A DNA stretch of 18,880 nt. Source: Ruminococcaceae bacterium UBA7147 (GTDB lineage: Bacteria > Bacillota > Clostridia > Oscillospirales > Acutalibacteraceae). The translations under genes and the position numbers were made by a program. This document shows positions 1 through 7,628 of this stretch, piece by piece; position 1 is the first letter of the stretch; the number at the start of each line of letters is the position of its first letter. The DNA lies in contig DKWR01000042.1 in assembly GCA_002491825.1 (NCBI GenBank), forward strand, positions 1 through 18,880, given 5' to 3'. The notes under the pieces were generated by a model. It was not told the DNA's origin. It saw only the letters and a list, made by a program, of their open reading frames with translations, and did no database searches.

Positions 1-22
1 TCCAACGCTAAATTATAGTTTA
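1..22. repeat. Left arm of 22-bp terminal inverted repeat
   Basis: The first 22 bases (beginning TCCAACGCTAAATTATAG) are a perfect reverse complement of bases 18858-18879 at the other end of the window. Read outward, both arms lie just beyond the 3' ends of genes, in the same orientation relative to those genes. No mobility gene accompanies them. The likeliest explanation is that the assembled piece stops at both ends in copies of one dispersed intergenic repeat. An assembly fold-back is also possible. Confidence 0.8.
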
Positions 23-77
23 TCATACTACAATGAATTACTACGAAATCAATTAATAATATTTCAAATAAATCACA

Positions 78-102
78 AAAGCGTTGCAGTTTCCTGCAAC
101 GC
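78..102 (-). terminator. Intrinsic terminator of the surface-protein gene
   Basis: On the minus strand a 9-bp stem GCGTTGCAG/CTGCAACGC closes a GAAA tetraloop (90-93) and is followed by TTTTGTGATTT. It lies about 40 nt past the stop codon of the gene at 143-1171. A GC-rich stem, GNRA-type loop and short T run make a convincing rho-independent terminator. Confidence 0.8.
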
Positions 103-142
103 CTAATTTGTGAATAATAGTCTTTGAATAATCAATTACAGA

Positions 143-1171
143 TTATTCCTCTCTCTTCTTTCTTGCGAGGAATGCTACACCTGCTGCTGCAAGCATAAGT
201 CCGCCGAATACATAGAAGATTGTTGTTTCAACACCTGACTTAACAGAGCTTGAGCCTGAACCTGAACCTGAACTTGAGCCTGAACCTGAACCGGTAGATG
301 AACCGCCGTTTGAGCCTGAACCTGTTGAACCACCTGAAGGAGTGTTATATGCACCGGAGTTGCTACCAGACTGAGCGTTAGAGCTTGACTTTTTCCAAGA
401 TACCTTAACGCCTGTTTCTTTAATAGCTTTTTCAATGTCATCCTGACCAAGTCCGAGTTCTTTTGCTACATCGTCAAGAAGAGTCTGGTCATCTTTACCG
501 GAGAATGACTGTGCATTTGTAAGATTATCAGTAAGGAAGCTTGTAAACATCTTATAAGCTGATGTTGTGGCGGGAATGCAAGTACCAACAATATTACCGA
601 TACTTGTTACCTGCTTGAGAGGACCGAACTTAGTTTTATCCTGTCCCTTCCAGAAAGCAGCCTGACCGGTCTTATTACTATCTTGCGGATTCTCATATTT
701 AGTGCCGTCGCAATAAGCAGTATCGCCAATACAAGATGAGTCAAAAATTAAGTCGTATGTCTGCATACCTGTATTTGCACTAAATACAACAGCATAAATT
801 GTACCGCTTTCTACCGGAACCTTACTTTTGCTTAAATCATATGAGTAAGTACCGTCGCCGTTGTCTTTGCACAATTCTGATTTTGCCTGCCATGTGTTTT
901 CATCTGCACCCTGATAAGCCCAAATGTGGCAGTAGACATTCTTAACATTGTTCCAGTTTGCGCTTGATACATCAAAACTAATTACATTACCTGCGCCAAC
1001 TGAATCGGAACCGGCATCTGCGCCAACTTCTGATGAATTATCTGCTGAAACTACTGCTGAATCTTCAGCACCTACTGCATCAGACTCAACTTCTGCTGCG
1101 CTTGCTGTGATTGCTGCTGTACCAACCATCATTGTAGCAGCGATAGCAAGGCTTGCTATTTTCTTGAACAT
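143..1171 (-). CDS. Secreted surface protein, Gly/Ser linker and sortase-like C-terminal anchor
   Basis: 342 residues, exported and probably held at the cell envelope; not recognised as a named protein. Residues 1-26 are a Sec signal peptide (KK, hydrophobic core, cleavage near ASA-A). A short acidic Ala/Ser/Asp stretch (27-60) follows. Residues 62-175 look like a beta-sandwich: VISFDVSSANW, NVYCHIWAY, DGTYSYDL and YAVVFSANTG resemble CBM26-like starch-binding modules of Ruminococcus secreted proteins, but this is a weak resemblance judged by eye. A helical part (185-260) follows, then a Gly/Ser linker (263-309), and finally KSGVET, a hydrophobic helix (about 316-335) and ARKKREE. That end has the layout of a sortase sorting signal with SG where LPXTG proteins have TG. 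There are five cysteines. The start is fixed by AGGAGG (1181-1186), 9 nt upstream. The gene has its own promoter and terminator, so it is monocistronic. Confidence 0.85.
   Translation of the reverse strand: MFKKIASLAIAATMMVGTAAITASAAEVESDAVGAEDSAVVSADNSSEVGADAGSDSVGAGNVISFDVSSANWNNVKNVYCHIWAYQGADENTWQAKSELCKDNGDGTYSYDLSKSKVPVESGTIYAVVFSANTGMQTYDLIFDSSCIGDTAYCDGTKYENPQDSNKTGQAAFWKGQDKTKFGPLKQVTSIGNIVGTCIPATTSAYKMFTSFLTDNLTNAQSFSGKDDQTLLDDVAKELGLGQDDIEKAIKETGVKVSWKKSSSNAQSGSNSGAYNTPSGGSTGSGSNGGSSTGSGSGSSSGSGSGSSSVKSGVETTIFYVFGGLMLAAAGVAFLARKKREE
251..292. repeat. Seven-unit 6-bp tandem repeat in the linker of the surface protein
   Basis: Seven consecutive 6-bp units read on the plus strand as TGAGCC, TGAACC, TGAACC, TGAACT, TGAGCC, TGAACC, TGAACC, with a 24-bp higher-order period. 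They encode Gly-Ser repeats on the minus strand. Because the unit is 6 bp, slippage would change linker length without breaking the frame. Confidence 0.85.
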
Positions 1172-1202
1172 TTTAAATCTCCTCCTAAATTGTTCATGAA
1201 CT

Positions 1203-1227
1203 CAAAGATATTAGCATAATATCTCTG
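1203..1227 (-). other. 5' leader hairpin of the surface-protein mRNA
   Basis: An inverted repeat with GATATT/AATATC at its core, extended to about 9 pairs with one mismatch, closes a 5-nt loop (1213-1217). It begins almost exactly where transcription from the promoter at 1235-1263 should start (about 1228). The mRNA would therefore begin with a stem-loop. Such 5' hairpins are known to stabilise some Firmicutes mRNAs; that role here is inferred. Confidence 0.5.
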
Positions 1228-1234
1228 TAAAGTT

Positions 1235-1263
1235 ATTATACAATAAATGTAACAAAACTTCAA
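1235..1263 (-). promoter_or_regulatory. Sigma-A-type promoter of the surface-protein gene
   Basis: On the minus strand, TTGAAG (1258-1263) and a perfect TATAAT (1235-1240) are separated by 17 nt. Predicted transcription start is about 1228, giving a leader of about 57 nt before the ATG at 1171. The rest of the gap up to alaS (1264-1375) is AT-rich, and I see no clear terminator for alaS in it. Confidence 0.7.
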
Positions 1264-1375
1264 TACTTTTAATTTAATTGTAGCACCATTATTTGCACAA
1301 TATTTTGATTGTCGATTTGTTAATTTTTCACAATTTATGTTATTTTTGCAACATCTCAAAAAATTTGTGTCATAA

Positions 1376-4009
1376 TCACTTAAGCATTGAATATACTGTA
1401 TCTTTTACTGTAGAAAGTGCAGATTCTACTTTTTCGGGTTCTTTTGCACCTGCCATAGCCATATCAGGCTTTCCGCCGCCGTTGCCGCCTGCCGCCTGTG
1501 CAACTGACTTTACGATTTTGCCTGCGTTTGCGCCGAGCGCAAGAGCTTCTTTACCGCAAGCAGCTGCAAAGGTTACTTTGCCGTCATTTACAGCGGCAAG
1601 CACAATTACAACCTTCGGTGCACTATCCTTTGCACGCTCGCACATTGTACGAAGAACGTCTGCGTTTGCGTTATCAACCTTTGAAGTAACGATTCTAACG
1701 CCGTTTTCAACCTCTGTGCCTACAAAAAGCTCTGAAAGCTGTGCAACTGCAAGCTTTGAATTAAGCTCGTTAATCTCTTTCTGCTGACCTTTGATAAGAA
1801 TTTCCGCCTTTTGTGCGCCCTCAACTACCGCTTTCGGATTTGAAATTTTCAGTGCAGAGCAGACGCCCATAATAGCCGCATTTGTGTTGTTGATATAATT
1901 TAGTACACCGTTGCCTGTCAATGCTTCGATTCTTCTTACGCCTGCGGCAACAGAGCCTTCCTGACGGATTTTGAAGAGTCCGAGGTTTGAAGTATTCTTT
2001 GCGTGAGTACCGCCGCAGAACTCAATTGAGAAATCGTCTGCGCTTACAACACGTACAACGTCACCGTACTTTTCGCCGAACAGTGCCATTGCTCCGAGCT
2101 TTTTAGCCTCTTCAATCGGCATTTCCTGCGTCTTTACTTCAATAGCCTCAAAAATCTTTTTATTTACAAGGTTTTCGACTTCAATCAGTTCCTTTGCAGT
2201 CATAGCCTCAAAGTGAGTGAAGTCAAAGCGGAAGTAAGAATCTGTAACAAGCTGACCTGCCTGCTGAACGTGGTTGCCGAGAACGTCACGAAGTGCCGCC
2301 TGTAAAAGGTGAGCCGCTGTGTGGTTTCTTGTAATATCTGCACGGCGTTCGCTGTCAACAGTCGAGCTTACCTTTGAGCCGACTGAAACACTGCCGCACG
2401 TTACTGTGCAAGCGTGGAGGAATATATTTCCTGACGGGTCTTTTGTTGTATCGTCAACGTCTGCTGTGAAGTTTCCGCTCTCGAGAACACCGGTATCGCC
2501 TACCTGTCCGCCGCTTTCCGCATAGAACGGAGTTTTGTCAAGAACAATTACTGCGCTTTCGCCCTCATTTACGCTGTCCACTCTTTCGCCGTCACGAACG
2601 ATTGCAAGCACTGTTGATTCACAGGAAAGCTCGCTGTAGCCGACAAAGTCGGTTTTTGCTACGTCGGAAAGGTCGGTTGCTTCGGAAATCCAAGCGTCTG
2701 CACCTGCGTTTTTGCGGGCGTCACGTGAACGCTTTTTCTGCTCCTTCAAAAGCTCCTGAAAACGGTCAACGTCAACCTTGATTCCTTTTTCTGAAAGGAT
2801 TTCTCTTGTCAAATCAATCGGGAAACCGTAGGTATCATTGAGCTTGAATGCGTCTTCACCGTTCAGGGTTTTAACTGCATTATTGTCCATAATTGCATTG
2901 AGCATTCTTAAACCCTGATCAATTGTCTTTGCAAAGCTTTCTTCTTCAACCTTGATAACCTTTGTGATAAACTCCTCTTTTTCCTTTAATTCGGGATAAG
3001 CTGTGAGATTTTCTTTGATTACGGTATCGCAAACCTTATATAGAAAAGGCTCTTTATAGCCGAGAAGTCTGCCGTGACGAGCGGCACGTCTTAAGAGTCT
3101 GCGGAGCACATAACCCTTGCCTTCGTTTGATGGCATAACGCCGTCGCCTATCATAAAGGTTGTACTGCGGATATGGTCGGTGATTACACGAAGTGAAATG
3201 TCGCTCTTTTCGTCTTTGCCGTATTCAACGCCTGTAATCTGTGAAATGTGCTTCATAATATTCTGAATTGTGTCAACAAGGAAAAGGTTGTCAACGCCCT
3301 GCATTACGCAGGCAAGACGTTCAAGTCCCATACCTGTATCGATGTTGGGGTGGTCAAGCGGAGTGTAGTTGCCGTTGCCGTCGTTTTCAAACTGTGTGAA
3401 AACAAGATTCCATACCTCAACAAATCTGTCGCACTCACAGCCTACGCCGCAGTCGGGACTTCCGCAGCCCTTGTCCTCTCCTCTGTCGAAGTAGATTTCA
3501 GAGCAGGGACCGCAGGGACCTGAACCGTGCTCCCAGAAGTTGTCCTCTTTACCGAGTCTGACCATATGCGACGGGTCAACTCCGACTTCCTCTGTCCAGA
3601 TTTTATATGCCTCGTCGTCGTCCTGATAAATTGAAACGTAGAGCTTGTCAACGGGCATTTCGAGAACCTCTGTAAAAAATTCCCACGCCCATGCTGTTGC
3701 TTCACGCTTGAAGTAGTCGCCGAACGAGAAGTTGCCGAGCATTTCAAAGAATGTGCCGTGACGAGCTGTGATTCCTACACGCTCAATATCGGGTGTACGA
3801 ATACACTTCTGACAGGTTGTCACACGCTTGCGTGGAGGTGTGATTTCACCTGTAAAATATTTTTTCATCGGAGCCATACCGCTGTTTATAAGCAGAAGGC
3901 TGTTGTCGTCCTTCGGAACAAGCGAAAAACTGGGAAGTCTTAAACAACCCTTTGATTCGAAGAACGAAAGGAATTTTTCTCTTAATTCGTTAAGTCCTGT
4001 CCATTGCAT
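1376..4009 (-). CDS. alaS: Alanyl-tRNA synthetase
   Basis: 877 residues, full length for bacterial AlaRS. It charges tRNA-Ala with alanine using ATP and hydrolyses mischarged Ser/Gly-tRNA-Ala in the cytoplasm. The class II catalytic core occupies the N-terminal part, with RHGTFFEMLGNFSFGDYF (motif 2 region). A Cys-rich stretch (GPCGPCSEIYFDRG and following CGSPDCGVGCEC) is typical of AlaRS. The editing domain has HTAAH (H563 and H567) and CGGTH (665-669), the zinc-binding residues. The C-Ala domain ends with a Gly-rich AAGGNGGGKPDMAMAGA segment. The ATG at 4007-4009 is preceded by AAGGAG with 8-nt spacing. The gene has its own promoter and a T-box leader, so expression should respond to uncharged tRNA-Ala. 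No internal damage is seen. Confidence 0.98.
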   Translation of the reverse strand: MQWTGLNELREKFLSFFESKGCLRLPSFSLVPKDDNSLLLINSGMAPMKKYFTGEITPPRKRVTTCQKCIRTPDIERVGITARHGTFFEMLGNFSFGDYFKREATAWAWEFFTEVLEMPVDKLYVSIYQDDDEAYKIWTEEVGVDPSHMVRLGKEDNFWEHGSGPCGPCSEIYFDRGEDKGCGSPDCGVGCECDRFVEVWNLVFTQFENDGNGNYTPLDHPNIDTGMGLERLACVMQGVDNLFLVDTIQNIMKHISQITGVEYGKDEKSDISLRVITDHIRSTTFMIGDGVMPSNEGKGYVLRRLLRRAARHGRLLGYKEPFLYKVCDTVIKENLTAYPELKEKEEFITKVIKVEEESFAKTIDQGLRMLNAIMDNNAVKTLNGEDAFKLNDTYGFPIDLTREILSEKGIKVDVDRFQELLKEQKKRSRDARKNAGADAWISEATDLSDVAKTDFVGYSELSCESTVLAIVRDGERVDSVNEGESAVIVLDKTPFYAESGGQVGDTGVLESGNFTADVDDTTKDPSGNIFLHACTVTCGSVSVGSKVSSTVDSERRADITRNHTAAHLLQAALRDVLGNHVQQAGQLVTDSYFRFDFTHFEAMTAKELIEVENLVNKKIFEAIEVKTQEMPIEEAKKLGAMALFGEKYGDVVRVVSADDFSIEFCGGTHAKNTSNLGLFKIRQEGSVAAGVRRIEALTGNGVLNYINNTNAAIMGVCSALKISNPKAVVEGAQKAEILIKGQQKEINELNSKLAVAQLSELFVGTEVENGVRIVTSKVDNANADVLRTMCERAKDSAPKVVIVLAAVNDGKVTFAAACGKEALALGANAGKIVKSVAQAAGGNGGGKPDMAMAGAKEPEKVESALSTVKDTVYSMLK

Positions 4010-4077
4010 AATATACTCTCCTTTTTATTTTGAGCAACAATGTGTCGCTCGCAACAATTTACTGAAATATTTTTATA

Positions 4078-4111
4078 AAATAAAAACTGCCCCATATAAA
4101 ATATGGGACAG
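4078..4111 (-). terminator. T-box-controlled terminator in the alaS leader
   Basis: On the minus strand an 11-bp stem (4101-4111 with 4087-4097, one G-U pair, TTT loop) is followed by TTTTTATTTT. The CCC at 4105-4107 in its 5' arm can alternatively pair with the GGG of the T-box sequence, which gives the mutually exclusive antiterminator. Confidence 0.85.
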
Positions 4112-4323
4112 GGATTTCCTGCGGTACCACCCAAATTGACGTAAACGTCCGCTTTGAGTAATCATCGGATTACAAGCCTTTAACGCAGACATACGCCGTG
4201 CTTAATCACACGGAGCTCAGGGGCAGCCTGCCGAATTTCCACCTGAAGCTTTGCACCGGACAGCTTCTCTCTGTAAGGATTCAAAACGACTCATCCCGTC
4301 ATTGCCGAATAAAAATATTTATC
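4082..4323 (-). ncRNA. T-box riboswitch (alanine), alaS leader
   Basis: The conserved T-box sequence TGGGTGGTACCGC lies at 4121-4133 on the minus strand, 10 nt before the terminator stem. Upstream are the Stem I landmarks: ATGACGGGATGAGT in the 5' strand, ACAGAGAGAAGCTGT, and in the 3' strand CTGAGCTCCGT, whose CTCCGT can pair with ACGGG. This places the specifier triplet GCU (Ala) at 4214-4216, just after the GA of the loop E side. A CCGTG/CACGG hairpin and a GTCTGC/GCGGAC stem containing GTAAT/ATTAC (Stem III) follow. Uncharged tRNA-Ala is expected to stabilise the antiterminator and switch alaS on. The specifier assignment is by eye, but it matches the gene downstream. Confidence 0.93.
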
Positions 4324-4329
4324 TTCTAA

Positions 4330-4358
4330 ATTATATGACTGTTTTTTTTAGTTGTCAA
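4330..4358 (-). promoter_or_regulatory. Consensus sigma-A promoter of alaS
   Basis: A perfect TTGACA (4353-4358) and perfect TATAAT (4330-4335) are separated by exactly 17 nt on the minus strand. The predicted start at about 4323 lies at the head of the T-box leader. In the rest of the gap up to the U32 gene (4359-4458) I see only a weak imperfect hairpin (GGTTGATA/TATCAAACC type) with no T run, so readthrough from the upstream operon is possible. Confidence 0.9.
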
Positions 4359-4458
4359 CAGTTTTTTTACTTTATCGAAAAACTGTTCAAAAACGTTCAG
4401 GCAAAGAAGGTTTGATAATATCAACCGGTCTGCCCGAATTAAGTGTCGAGGAATACGA

Positions 4459-5682
4459 CTACCCTTTGTATTTCCTTATTACCGAGCCTGTCGGAACGGC
4501 TTTATCAGACTGCATAAAGAGCTTTTGAGTGGGATGCGGAGCGCTGTCAACAAATTCGCCGTCCTCGTTTTTCAGCAAAATACATTTGATATTAAACGGA
4601 ATTCCGCTCGGGGGGAGAACGTCGAGAGTATCGCCTACAAGGAACTTGTTGCGCTGTGAAATGAGAGATGTTGTATCGTCAATCGACTTTTCGCACACTG
4701 CTACGGCGTCGTAGTGACGGATATATCCGCCGTTGCCCGTAACCTGTCCCGGCTCGTGATTAAAGTAAAAGCCTGTGTTGTATTCCCTGTGACTGATTTT
4801 TTCAAGCTCTTCCTTAATCCAGGGCTTGAGCTTGTAATCGTCACTCATATTTTCAAAATAATCGTCCACCGCGTGGCGGTAAGCGTTTGTCGTAACGGCT
4901 GTGTAATATGCAGACTTTGCTCTGCCCTCAATCTTAAAGCTCGAAACGCCTGCCTTTACAAGTTCGGGTATATTCTCTATCATACACAAATCCCTTGAAT
5001 TGTAAAGATATGTGCCGTCGGAGGTTTCTTCAACAGGGAAATACTGTCCCTCTCTGTTTTCTTCAAAGAGATGATATTTCCAGCGGCAGGGCTGTGCACA
5101 GTCGCCGTGGTTTGCATCTCTGCCTGTCATATAGCTTGAAATCAGACATCTGCCCGAAAACGAAACGCACATTGCACCGTGAACAAAACACTCAATTTCA
5201 AGCTCGGGAGGAATTTTCGCACGCATTTCTGCAATTTCGTCAAGCGGAATTTCCCTTGCAAGTACCACTCTTGAAGCACCCATATTGTAGAGCGTATTTG
5301 CGGTTGCGTAGTTTGTTACGCCTGCCTGCGTTGAAATGTGGCGTGCAACCTTCGGAGCGTAGCGCTTTGCCGCCTCAAAAACACCGAGGTCGGCAATTAT
5401 AAGAGCGTCAACTCCGCATTCCTGCGCATAAGATAAAAAGTCGGGTAAAAATTCAAGCTCTTTATTGCGTGGCAGAACGTTACAGGTTACGTGAACCTTT
5501 TTGCCCAGTGCGTGAGTCTTTTCACACGCAAGCTTTAGCTGTGTATTGTCAAAATTCTGCGGAGCTGACCTCATTCCGAACATTTTTCCTGCGAGGAAAA
5601 CTGCGTCAGCACCGAATTTCAGCGCAGAATCAAGGCACTCCGGATCGCCTGCCGGCGATAAAATTTCAGGTTTCTTTATCAT
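4459..5682 (-). CDS. Peptidase U32 family protein, probably tRNA uridine hydroxylation (TrhP-like)
   Basis: 407 residues. The N-terminal half is a TIM-barrel-like domain starting PEILSPAGDPECLDSAL, and the U32 signature is ECFVHGAMCVSFSGRC (164-179). Four cysteines (172, 179, 195 and 199, the last two in GDCAQPC) match the set that carries or is proposed to carry an Fe-S cluster in U32 proteins. Characterised relatives hydroxylate RNA rather than cut protein: RlhA acts on 23S rRNA, and TrhP makes 5-hydroxyuridine at tRNA position 34 from prephenate. In Bacillus subtilis the trhP genes sit just after mltG and near alaS, and the same neighbourhood is seen here. The ATG overlaps the end of mltG by 4 nt (ATGA type), suggesting translational coupling. 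It is the last gene of the thyX-led unit. Which RNA it modifies cannot be told from the sequence. Confidence 0.9.
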   Translation of the reverse strand: MIKKPEILSPAGDPECLDSALKFGADAVFLAGKMFGMRSAPQNFDNTQLKLACEKTHALGKKVHVTCNVLPRNKELEFLPDFLSYAQECGVDALIIADLGVFEAAKRYAPKVARHISTQAGVTNYATANTLYNMGASRVVLAREIPLDEIAEMRAKIPPELEIECFVHGAMCVSFSGRCLISSYMTGRDANHGDCAQPCRWKYHLFEENREGQYFPVEETSDGTYLYNSRDLCMIENIPELVKAGVSSFKIEGRAKSAYYTAVTTNAYRHAVDDYFENMSDDYKLKPWIKEELEKISHREYNTGFYFNHEPGQVTGNGGYIRHYDAVAVCEKSIDDTTSLISQRNKFLVGDTLDVLPPSGIPFNIKCILLKNEDGEFVDSAPHPTQKLFMQSDKAVPTGSVIRKYKG

Positions 5683-7016
5683 TGTATATACTCCAGATTT
5701 GCTTCGTGCTCGTAGATTGTGGAAGCGTAGTATGCGTTTCCGTCCTTATCGTGGCAGAAGTAGTAATAGCCTGTATCGTTTGGATTGATAGCCGCAAGGA
5801 TTGCGTCCATTCCCGGGTTGCAGATAGGTCCTGCGGGAAGTCCCGATTTATTGTAGGTATCGTACTTACTGGTGTAATTCTTACCCTCGTTTTTCGGAAC
5901 ATCAAGAGCACTCCTGTAGGGATAGAACTTTGTTGAGTCAAGTCCAAGGTTTGAAACACCCATATCAGCGTCAGCAGACAGTCTGTTGTGGAGAATTGAA
6001 GATACGTTGTACATATCGTCAACATCAGCCGCCTCAGCCTGAATAATCGAAGCTATAGTCATAATCTCGTCAAGCGAATATTCACTTCCGCTGTCTTCAA
6101 TAAGCTTGTTTACAGTCATAAGCTTGTCGTAACCGCTTACATCCTGCTTTTCGCTGAGCTTCATTTCGTAGTTGTTGAGGAACTTATAGATTGTGCTTTC
6201 GGCGTCCTCATTCTTATAGAATTCGTAGGTATCGGGATAGAGATAACCCTCAAGCTTATAGTAACGGTCCTTACCGTTCTTAATTGCTTTGAGGAAGCTG
6301 AAGTCATTGTCAAATTTATCGGAAGAGCACAGCTCAAGGAACTTGTCCGTACTGCTTAAAACTCCGTTTTCTTTTAATGTGTTTGCAATTTCAAGCACAT
6401 TCTGTCCTTCGGTAATCATTACCTTTACGGTATCGGTTCTGTTGTTTGAGCTTAAAAGGTAATTTATTATAGCCTCATAATCCATATTTTTGCTTATTTC
6501 GTATGTGCCCTGAGTAAAATCGTCGGCTGATTTTGTTATTGTTGCAAACATTTTAAAATATGACGGCTCGCCTATAATTCCGTTCTTTGCAAGTGTGTCG
6601 GCAACATCGTCAAGCGTTGGATTTTCGGGAATTTCAATTTTGACCTTTGAGGAATCGGTGCGCTTAATTGCGAGCAAATCGTTCATTCCCGTTATTAAAA
6701 ACACAGAAAGCATTGCGCCGACTGTTACAACCGAAATAATCCAGAACCATCTGAAATATCGGCGGTTATGCTTATTCTTTGCTTTAAGCTCCTTCTTTTC
6801 GGCTTTCTTTTTCTTTTTAAGAGCATTTTTGGACTGTCTGGCAATCTCGTCTTTTACGTCCTGACCGCTGTATGAGTTAAGCTCGTCAGATTCGCTGTAG
6901 CCGTTTTCACCGTCATCATCATAGTTGTCACGTATACTAAGATGAAAGTTTTCAGCCTTACGGCGCCTTTGCTGTTCAAGATTATCCTGTGTAAAATTAT
7001 TATTGTCAAGGCTCAT
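5679..7016 (-). CDS. mltG: Endolytic murein transglycosylase MltG (YceG-like)
   Basis: 445 residues from the start chosen here. MltG is an inner-membrane lytic transglycosylase that cuts nascent peptidoglycan strands and sets their length. A long charged cytoplasmic N-terminus (many Lys/Glu, possibly coiled) is followed by one membrane helix (about residues 88-110, FRWFWIISVVTVGAML) and then the extracellular domain. Family landmarks are LEGYLYPDTYEF (about 255-266) and IASIIQAEAAD, whose first Glu (about 328) is the expected catalytic acid. An ATG at 7025 in the same frame touches the AAAGGA directly. The ATG at 7016 lies 9 nt from it, so 7016 is the better start. The gap to the upstream cyclo-ligase is 24 nt. 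The extended acidic/basic N-terminus is longer than in E. coli MltG but common in Firmicutes. Confidence 0.95.
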   Translation of the reverse strand: MSLDNNNFTQDNLEQQRRRKAENFHLSIRDNYDDDGENGYSESDELNSYSGQDVKDEIARQSKNALKKKKKAEKKELKAKNKHNRRYFRWFWIISVVTVGAMLSVFLITGMNDLLAIKRTDSSKVKIEIPENPTLDDVADTLAKNGIIGEPSYFKMFATITKSADDFTQGTYEISKNMDYEAIINYLLSSNNRTDTVKVMITEGQNVLEIANTLKENGVLSSTDKFLELCSSDKFDNDFSFLKAIKNGKDRYYKLEGYLYPDTYEFYKNEDAESTIYKFLNNYEMKLSEKQDVSGYDKLMTVNKLIEDSGSEYSLDEIMTIASIIQAEAADVDDMYNVSSILHNRLSADADMGVSNLGLDSTKFYPYRSALDVPKNEGKNYTSKYDTYNKSGLPAGPICNPGMDAILAAINPNDTGYYYFCHDKDGNAYYASTIYEHEANLEYIQ

Positions 7017-7040
7017 ATGTATCATTCCTTTTTTGATGCA

Positions 7041-7628
7041 TTACGTAATATAGTTAATAAATTTATCGGTAACAAGAATGTCGGCGTTTTTATCAAAAAT
7101 GCCTTTTGGAAGTTCTTTTTCTATACAGCGTGAGTAGCAGATTCCAACGCTGATTCCGCTGAATTTTTCAAGAAATCTGTCGTAGTAGCCCTTGCCGAAT
7201 CCGAGTCTGTAGCCCTGATAGTCAAAGCAAAGTCCGGGCACAAGGCACAAGCCGTCCGAAAAATCAGTAACCTTTTCGCAGATTTCTTCGTCAGGCTCCA
7301 TAATCGAAAACGCTCCTTTTTTAAGGCAATCGGTGGAATTTATATAGTAAAAGTCCATTAGTCCCGTCTTGTCTATGCATTTAGGAACGGCAAGGCGTTT
7401 GCCGTCTTTGAGAGCCTTTTCAATTATTTTTGAGGTATCAACCTCAATCGGCGTTGAAACAAACGCAAAAAGCGTTCTGCATTTTTTGTATTCGTCAAGC
7501 GACAAAAATTTCTCTGTAAGCTTTTTGTCAAGCTCCCTTTTTACGTCTTTAGGGCAATTTGCTCGCAGTCGCTTGTAGACGGTGCGAAGCTCTTTTTTTC
7601 GCTGTCTGATATTTTTGCTTAAAGGCAT
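7041..7628 (-). CDS. 5-formyltetrahydrofolate cyclo-ligase
   Basis: 195 residues, the usual length for this cytosolic enzyme (MTHFS; fthC/ygfA/yqgN in various genomes). It uses ATP to turn 5-formyl-THF back into 5,10-methenyl-THF. The basic N-terminus (KNIRQRKKELR) contributes to ATP binding in the family. The signature VPGLCFDYQGYRLGFGKG continues into YYDRF (about 130-152) and is nearly canonical. The start overlaps the end of the DJ-1 gene by 10 nt and has GAGG about 8 nt upstream. It sits in one unit with thyX and tmk, so the operon combines folate recycling with a folate-using dTMP route. Confidence 0.95.
   Translation of the reverse strand: MPLSKNIRQRKKELRTVYKRLRANCPKDVKRELDKKLTEKFLSLDEYKKCRTLFAFVSTPIEVDTSKIIEKALKDGKRLAVPKCIDKTGLMDFYYINSTDCLKKGAFSIMEPDEEICEKVTDFSDGLCLVPGLCFDYQGYRLGFGKGYYDRFLEKFSGISVGICYSRCIEKELPKGIFDKNADILVTDKFINYIT

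Noticed and set aside
175..450. Minus-strand 91-codon frame rich in Gln, Val and Ala
   Set aside because: It is an out-of-frame reading of the hexanucleotide repeat of the surface-protein gene, with no ribosome binding site of its own.
1315..1375. Stem-loop after alaS (CACAATT/AATTGTG with inner ATGTT/AACAT)
   Set aside because: Interrupted stem with a large internal loop and no T run on the minus strand; not convincing as a terminator.
1293..1787. Plus-strand 164-codon frame antisense to the end of alaS
   Set aside because: Shadow of alaS codon usage; low-complexity Ala/Ser/Phe content, no family resemblance, no start signals.
4370..4458. Intrinsic terminator after the U32 gene
   Set aside because: Only an imperfect AT-rich hairpin (GGTTGATA/TATCAAACC) without a following T run is seen, so it was not called as a terminator.
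5666..6025. Minus-strand 119-codon Thr/Ile-rich frame inside mltG
   Set aside because: Alternative-frame shadow of mltG; composition is unlike a folded protein and there is no ribosome binding site.
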